A stretch of 10,312 bases of DNA from Rhodocyclaceae bacterium (lineage in GTDB: Bacteria > Pseudomonadota > Gammaproteobacteria > Burkholderiales > Rhodocyclaceae), in NCBI GenBank assembly GCA_025361105.1, contig JANYAW010000162.1, positions 1-10,312 of the forward strand. Reading direction: 5' to 3'. The stretch's first letter is position 1; every line of letters starts with the position of its first letter. The position numbers were made by a program, and so were the translations under genes. Shown here in pieces: positions 8,318 through 10,312 of this stretch. The notes under the pieces were generated by a model. It did no database searches and had not been told where the DNA came from. It saw only the letters and a list, made by a program, of their open reading frames with translations.

Positions 8318-8809
8318 CTACCGTGCCAACGCCGCGATCACCTCAGCCGGTGCTTGCACCAACTCGATCAATACACCTTCCCCCGCAATCGGGAATTGTT
8401 CGTTGGCTTTGGGGTGCAAAAACGTAATGTCATAACCCGCCGCGCCTTTGCGAATACCGCCCGGGGCGAAGCGTACACCTTGTGCAGTGAGCCATTCAAC
8501 GGCGCGTGGCAGGTCGTCTATCCATAGACCAATGTGATTCAGTGGCGGCTCGGCAACGAAGGGTTTTTTGTCGGCATCGAGCGGCTGCATCAGGTCGACT
8601 TCAACCTTGAACGCGCCGTGACCCATTGTGGCGATATCCTCGTCGACGTTCTCGCGTTCGGAAACAAAATTGCCGCTGACTTCAAGGCCGAGCATGTCGA
8701 CCCAAAGCCTGCGCAGACGGTCTTTGGAGAGCCCGCCAATGGCGATTTGTTGCAGGCCGAGCACCTTGAATGGACGCACGCCATAGTCGGCATTGCTACT
8801 ATCGGCCAC
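8318..8809 (-). CDS. VOC-superfamily protein, candidate methylmalonyl-CoA epimerase or glyoxalase-like enzyme
   Basis: This 163-residue single-domain protein has the vicinal-oxygen-chelate fold. Two beta-alpha-beta-beta-beta units are seen: LQQIAIGG with FKVEVDLMQPL, and LNHIGLWIDDLPRAVEWL with GVLIELVQ. The second half aligns by eye with Propionibacterium methylmalonyl-CoA epimerase, including metal ligands His92 and Glu149. At the first ligand position, however, it has Gln21 where epimerases have His, as in human glyoxalase I, and at the second Asp72 (or Glu70) where epimerases have Gln. The pathway in this window needs an epimerase between PccAB and the mutase and none other is visible, so that role is plausible but unproven. 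The start is a GTG with AAAGGG (8818-8823) eight bases upstream, two bases after the stop of the kinase gene, so the two are probably co-translated. It converges on the diguanylate cyclase gene with 29 bases between them. Confidence 0.85.
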   Translation of the reverse strand: MADSSNADYGVRPFKVLGLQQIAIGGLSKDRLRRLWVDMLGLEVSGNFVSERENVDEDIATMGHGAFKVEVDLMQPLDADKKPFVAEPPLNHIGLWIDDLPRAVEWLTAQGVRFAPGGIRKGAAGYDITFLHPKANEQFPIAGEGVLIELVQAPAEVIAALAR

Positions 8810-8812
8810 CAG

Positions 8813-10312
8813 CTAATCCCTTTGCGCTTTGGCATATTGCGCAATCGTGGCCAGCAATTCTTCTTCGTCGTAGGGTTTGCCCATGTAGTGATTGACGCCT
8901 ATTTCTTTGGCGTGATTCCGATGTTTGTCGGCACTACGCGAAGTAATCATGATGATAGGAATTGATTTCAGCAGCCCATCGGCGCGGATATTGCGCGAGA
9001 GTTCAAAACCATCCATGCGCGGCATTTCTATGTCGACCAGCATCACGTCGGGGCGTAGCTCGGTAAGTTGTTCCAGCGCATCAACACCGTCTTTCGCGGT
9101 GACCACCGTATAGCCCTGCCGCGCCAGCAATCGGCCAGTGATTTTGCGTACCGTGAGCGAATCATCGACCACCATCACCGTGCCGGTCGGGACGCGTTTG
9201 CTCATGCCAACCTGCGTGGTGCTGTTCGGTCGCTGACTCAGGGTTTGTTTATCAGCGCCTAGGCTCATCGCGACCCGCGTCGACAGCGCAATAGGATTGA
9301 GAATCAGCGCAATTTCACCACCGCCAAGCACCGTCGCACCGGCCATGCCGGGCACCCGCGCCATTTGTGCGCCCAGCGTTTTGACGATGATTTCTTGATT
9401 GGAAATCAAGCCATCGATTTCAAGTGCCAAGCGCTCGCTTCCGCCTTTGACCAACAGCATCCAATGCCGCCGCGCCGGTGCGGGCTGCGCGCCGCGCTCG
9501 CCGAGCAAGCGCGCCAAATAATGATAGGGATAGGACTGGCCCAAATAGTCGAACTTATTGGCGGCGCGAATCTTGATGATGGCCTCTGGCTTGAGTTCGC
9601 TGGCTAGTTCTATCATCGATGACGGTACAGCGAAATAACGCGTGCCGGATTGAATAATCAGCGCTTGACTCACAGCCAAGGTCAGCGGCAAATACAGGCG
9701 GAAGGCGCTGCCCTGACCACGAGTGCTGCTGATTTCTATGCGTCCGCCCAAGCCCTCGGTTTCACTCTTGACCACATCCATGCCGACACCGCGACCCGCC
9801 AGTGTGCTAACGACTTCGGCGGTCGAAAACCCAGGTTCCATAATCAAATTGGCCAGCGTTTTTTCATCCGCAATGCCGCCTTCTGGCAACAGCCCACGCT
9901 CGACACCGCGCGCGCGAATTCGCTCGTAGTCCAAGCCCGCACCGTCGTCGCTCAAATTGATAACCGCGTCATTGCCTTCCTGCGCCAGCGACAAAGTGAT
10001 TTCGCCTTGTGGCGATTTGCCAGCGGCTTCACGCTCCTGTGGTGATTCGATGCCATGCGCGACGGCATTGCGCAGCAAGTGTTCGAGCGGACTGGCAATG
10101 GTTTCCAGCACCGAGCGGTCAATACCGGTTTGACCACCGCGAATATCAAGGTTGGCACGTTTGCCGGTTTCCTTGGCCGCCAGACGCACCACGCGATGCA
10201 AGCGTTCGGCAAGACTTTCAAACGGCATCATGCGCACGCTCATTAAGCGTTGCGATAGTTCGCTGTTGAGTCGTGCTTGCGCCGCCAACGCCGCGTCTGC
10301 ACCGTCCAGACT
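8813..10312 (-). CDS. CheA-type hybrid histidine kinase/response regulator (PilL/ChpA-like), C-terminal 499 residues
   Basis: This is the C-terminal part of a CheA-family chemosensory kinase with a fused receiver. The frame is open to the right edge; the TTG at 10288 is an internal Leu codon (ADAALAAQARLN), so the start and the phosphotransfer (Hpt) domains lie outside. Numbering from the first visible residue: dimerisation helix with LMSVRMMPF (23-31); HATPase domain with N-box HLLRNAVAHGIE (78-89), G1 DDGAGLD (122-128) and G2 GRGVGMDVV (173-181); CheW-like coupling domain (about 210-345); a polar linker; and a receiver (about 378-495). The receiver has the acidic pair in VVDDS, phospho-acceptor Asp427 (codon 9032-9034), Thr457 (8942-8944) and Lys479 (8876-8878), all intact. 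This order, with a C-terminal receiver, is that of PilL/ChpA kinases controlling type IV pilus twitching. The pilus role is inferred, since no pil gene lies in the window. The VOC gene follows after two bases. Confidence 0.93.
   Translation of the reverse strand, partial: SLDGADAALAAQARLNSELSQRLMSVRMMPFESLAERLHRVVRLAAKETGKRANLDIRGGQTGIDRSVLETIASPLEHLLRNAVAHGIESPQEREAAGKSPQGEITLSLAQEGNDAVINLSDDGAGLDYERIRARGVERGLLPEGGIADEKTLANLIMEPGFSTAEVVSTLAGRGVGMDVVKSETEGLGGRIEISSTRGQGSAFRLYLPLTLAVSQALIIQSGTRYFAVPSSMIELASELKPEAIIKIRAANKFDYLGQSYPYHYLARLLGERGAQPAPARRHWMLLVKGGSERLALEIDGLISNQEIIVKTLGAQMARVPGMAGATVLGGGEIALILNPIALSTRVAMSLGADKQTLSQRPNSTTQVGMSKRVPTGTVMVVDDSLTVRKITGRLLARQGYTVVTAKDGVDALEQLTELRPDVMLVDIEMPRMDGFELSRNIRADGLLKSIPIIMITSRSADKHRNHAKEIGVNHYMGKPYDEEELLATIAQYAKAQRD
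8818..8823 (-). promoter_or_regulatory. Ribosome binding site of the VOC gene, inside the kinase 3' end
   Basis: On the minus strand AAAGGG stands eight bases before the GTG at 8809 and lies within the last codons of the upstream kinase gene. It supports this GTG as the true start and suggests translational coupling. Confidence 0.65.

Noticed and set aside
8281..8320. Bidirectional terminator between the convergent genes
   Set aside because: CGGCG (8281-8285) and CGCCG (8306-8310) can pair only across a 20-base loop. The 8-base palindrome ACAATTGT (8291-8298) is short, and there is no clear stem followed by a T-run on either strand.
8534..8965. 143-codon plus-strand open frame across the VOC/kinase junction
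   Set aside because: It is antisense to two genes with strong domain evidence and crosses their boundary, and its own sequence resembles no family.
10286..10288. TTG as a start of the kinase gene
   Set aside because: The frame stays open to the window edge with CheA-like sequence (SLDGADAALAAQ), so this is an internal leucine codon.

Overview
The window looks like chromosomal DNA from a Gram-negative bacterium, most likely a proteobacterium and plausibly a betaproteobacterium. The lineage is inferred from three things: the order of the propionyl-CoA genes, a PilL/ChpA-type CheA hybrid kinase with a C-terminal receiver, and a 7TMR-DISM diguanylate cyclase with a signal peptide. GC content appears moderate (not computed). 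Coding density is very high, with six genes and no gap longer than 84 bases. I see no insertion sequence, phage gene, CRISPR array, tRNA or rRNA.

Positions 2-6278 (+ strand) carry the propionyl-CoA to succinyl-CoA branch of the methylmalonyl pathway. In order these are the 3' part of an adenosylcobalamin-dependent methylmalonyl-CoA mutase, its GTPase chaperone MeaB, the propionyl-CoA carboxylase carboxyltransferase (beta) subunit and the biotin carboxylase/biotin carrier (alpha) subunit. The mutase stop abuts the meaB start, meaB and pccB overlap by 8 bases, and pccA follows pccB after 84 bases, so this reads as one operon that begins upstream of the window. Propionyl-CoA would be carboxylated by PccAB, epimerised, and rearranged by the mutase, with MeaB protecting and reloading the cofactor.

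Positions 6306-8288 (+) encode a membrane-bound 7TMR-DISM/GGDEF diguanylate cyclase starting 27 bases after pccA. It may share the operon transcript, which would link a c-di-GMP enzyme to propionate genes. A short inverted repeat covers the pccA stop just before its ribosome binding site.

Positions 8318-10312 (- strand) converge on this. The C-terminal half of a CheA-like hybrid kinase enters from the right edge, and a small VOC-fold (glyoxalase/epimerase superfamily) gene follows it after a 2-base gap. The VOC protein is a candidate for the methylmalonyl-CoA epimerase step that is otherwise missing here, but its metal-ligand positions depart from classical epimerases. The window is mostly well-understood metabolism and signalling. 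The points worth a second look are the VOC protein, the diguanylate cyclase next to the operon, and the tight coupling of the VOC gene to the chemosensory kinase. I did not find a clear undescribed system.
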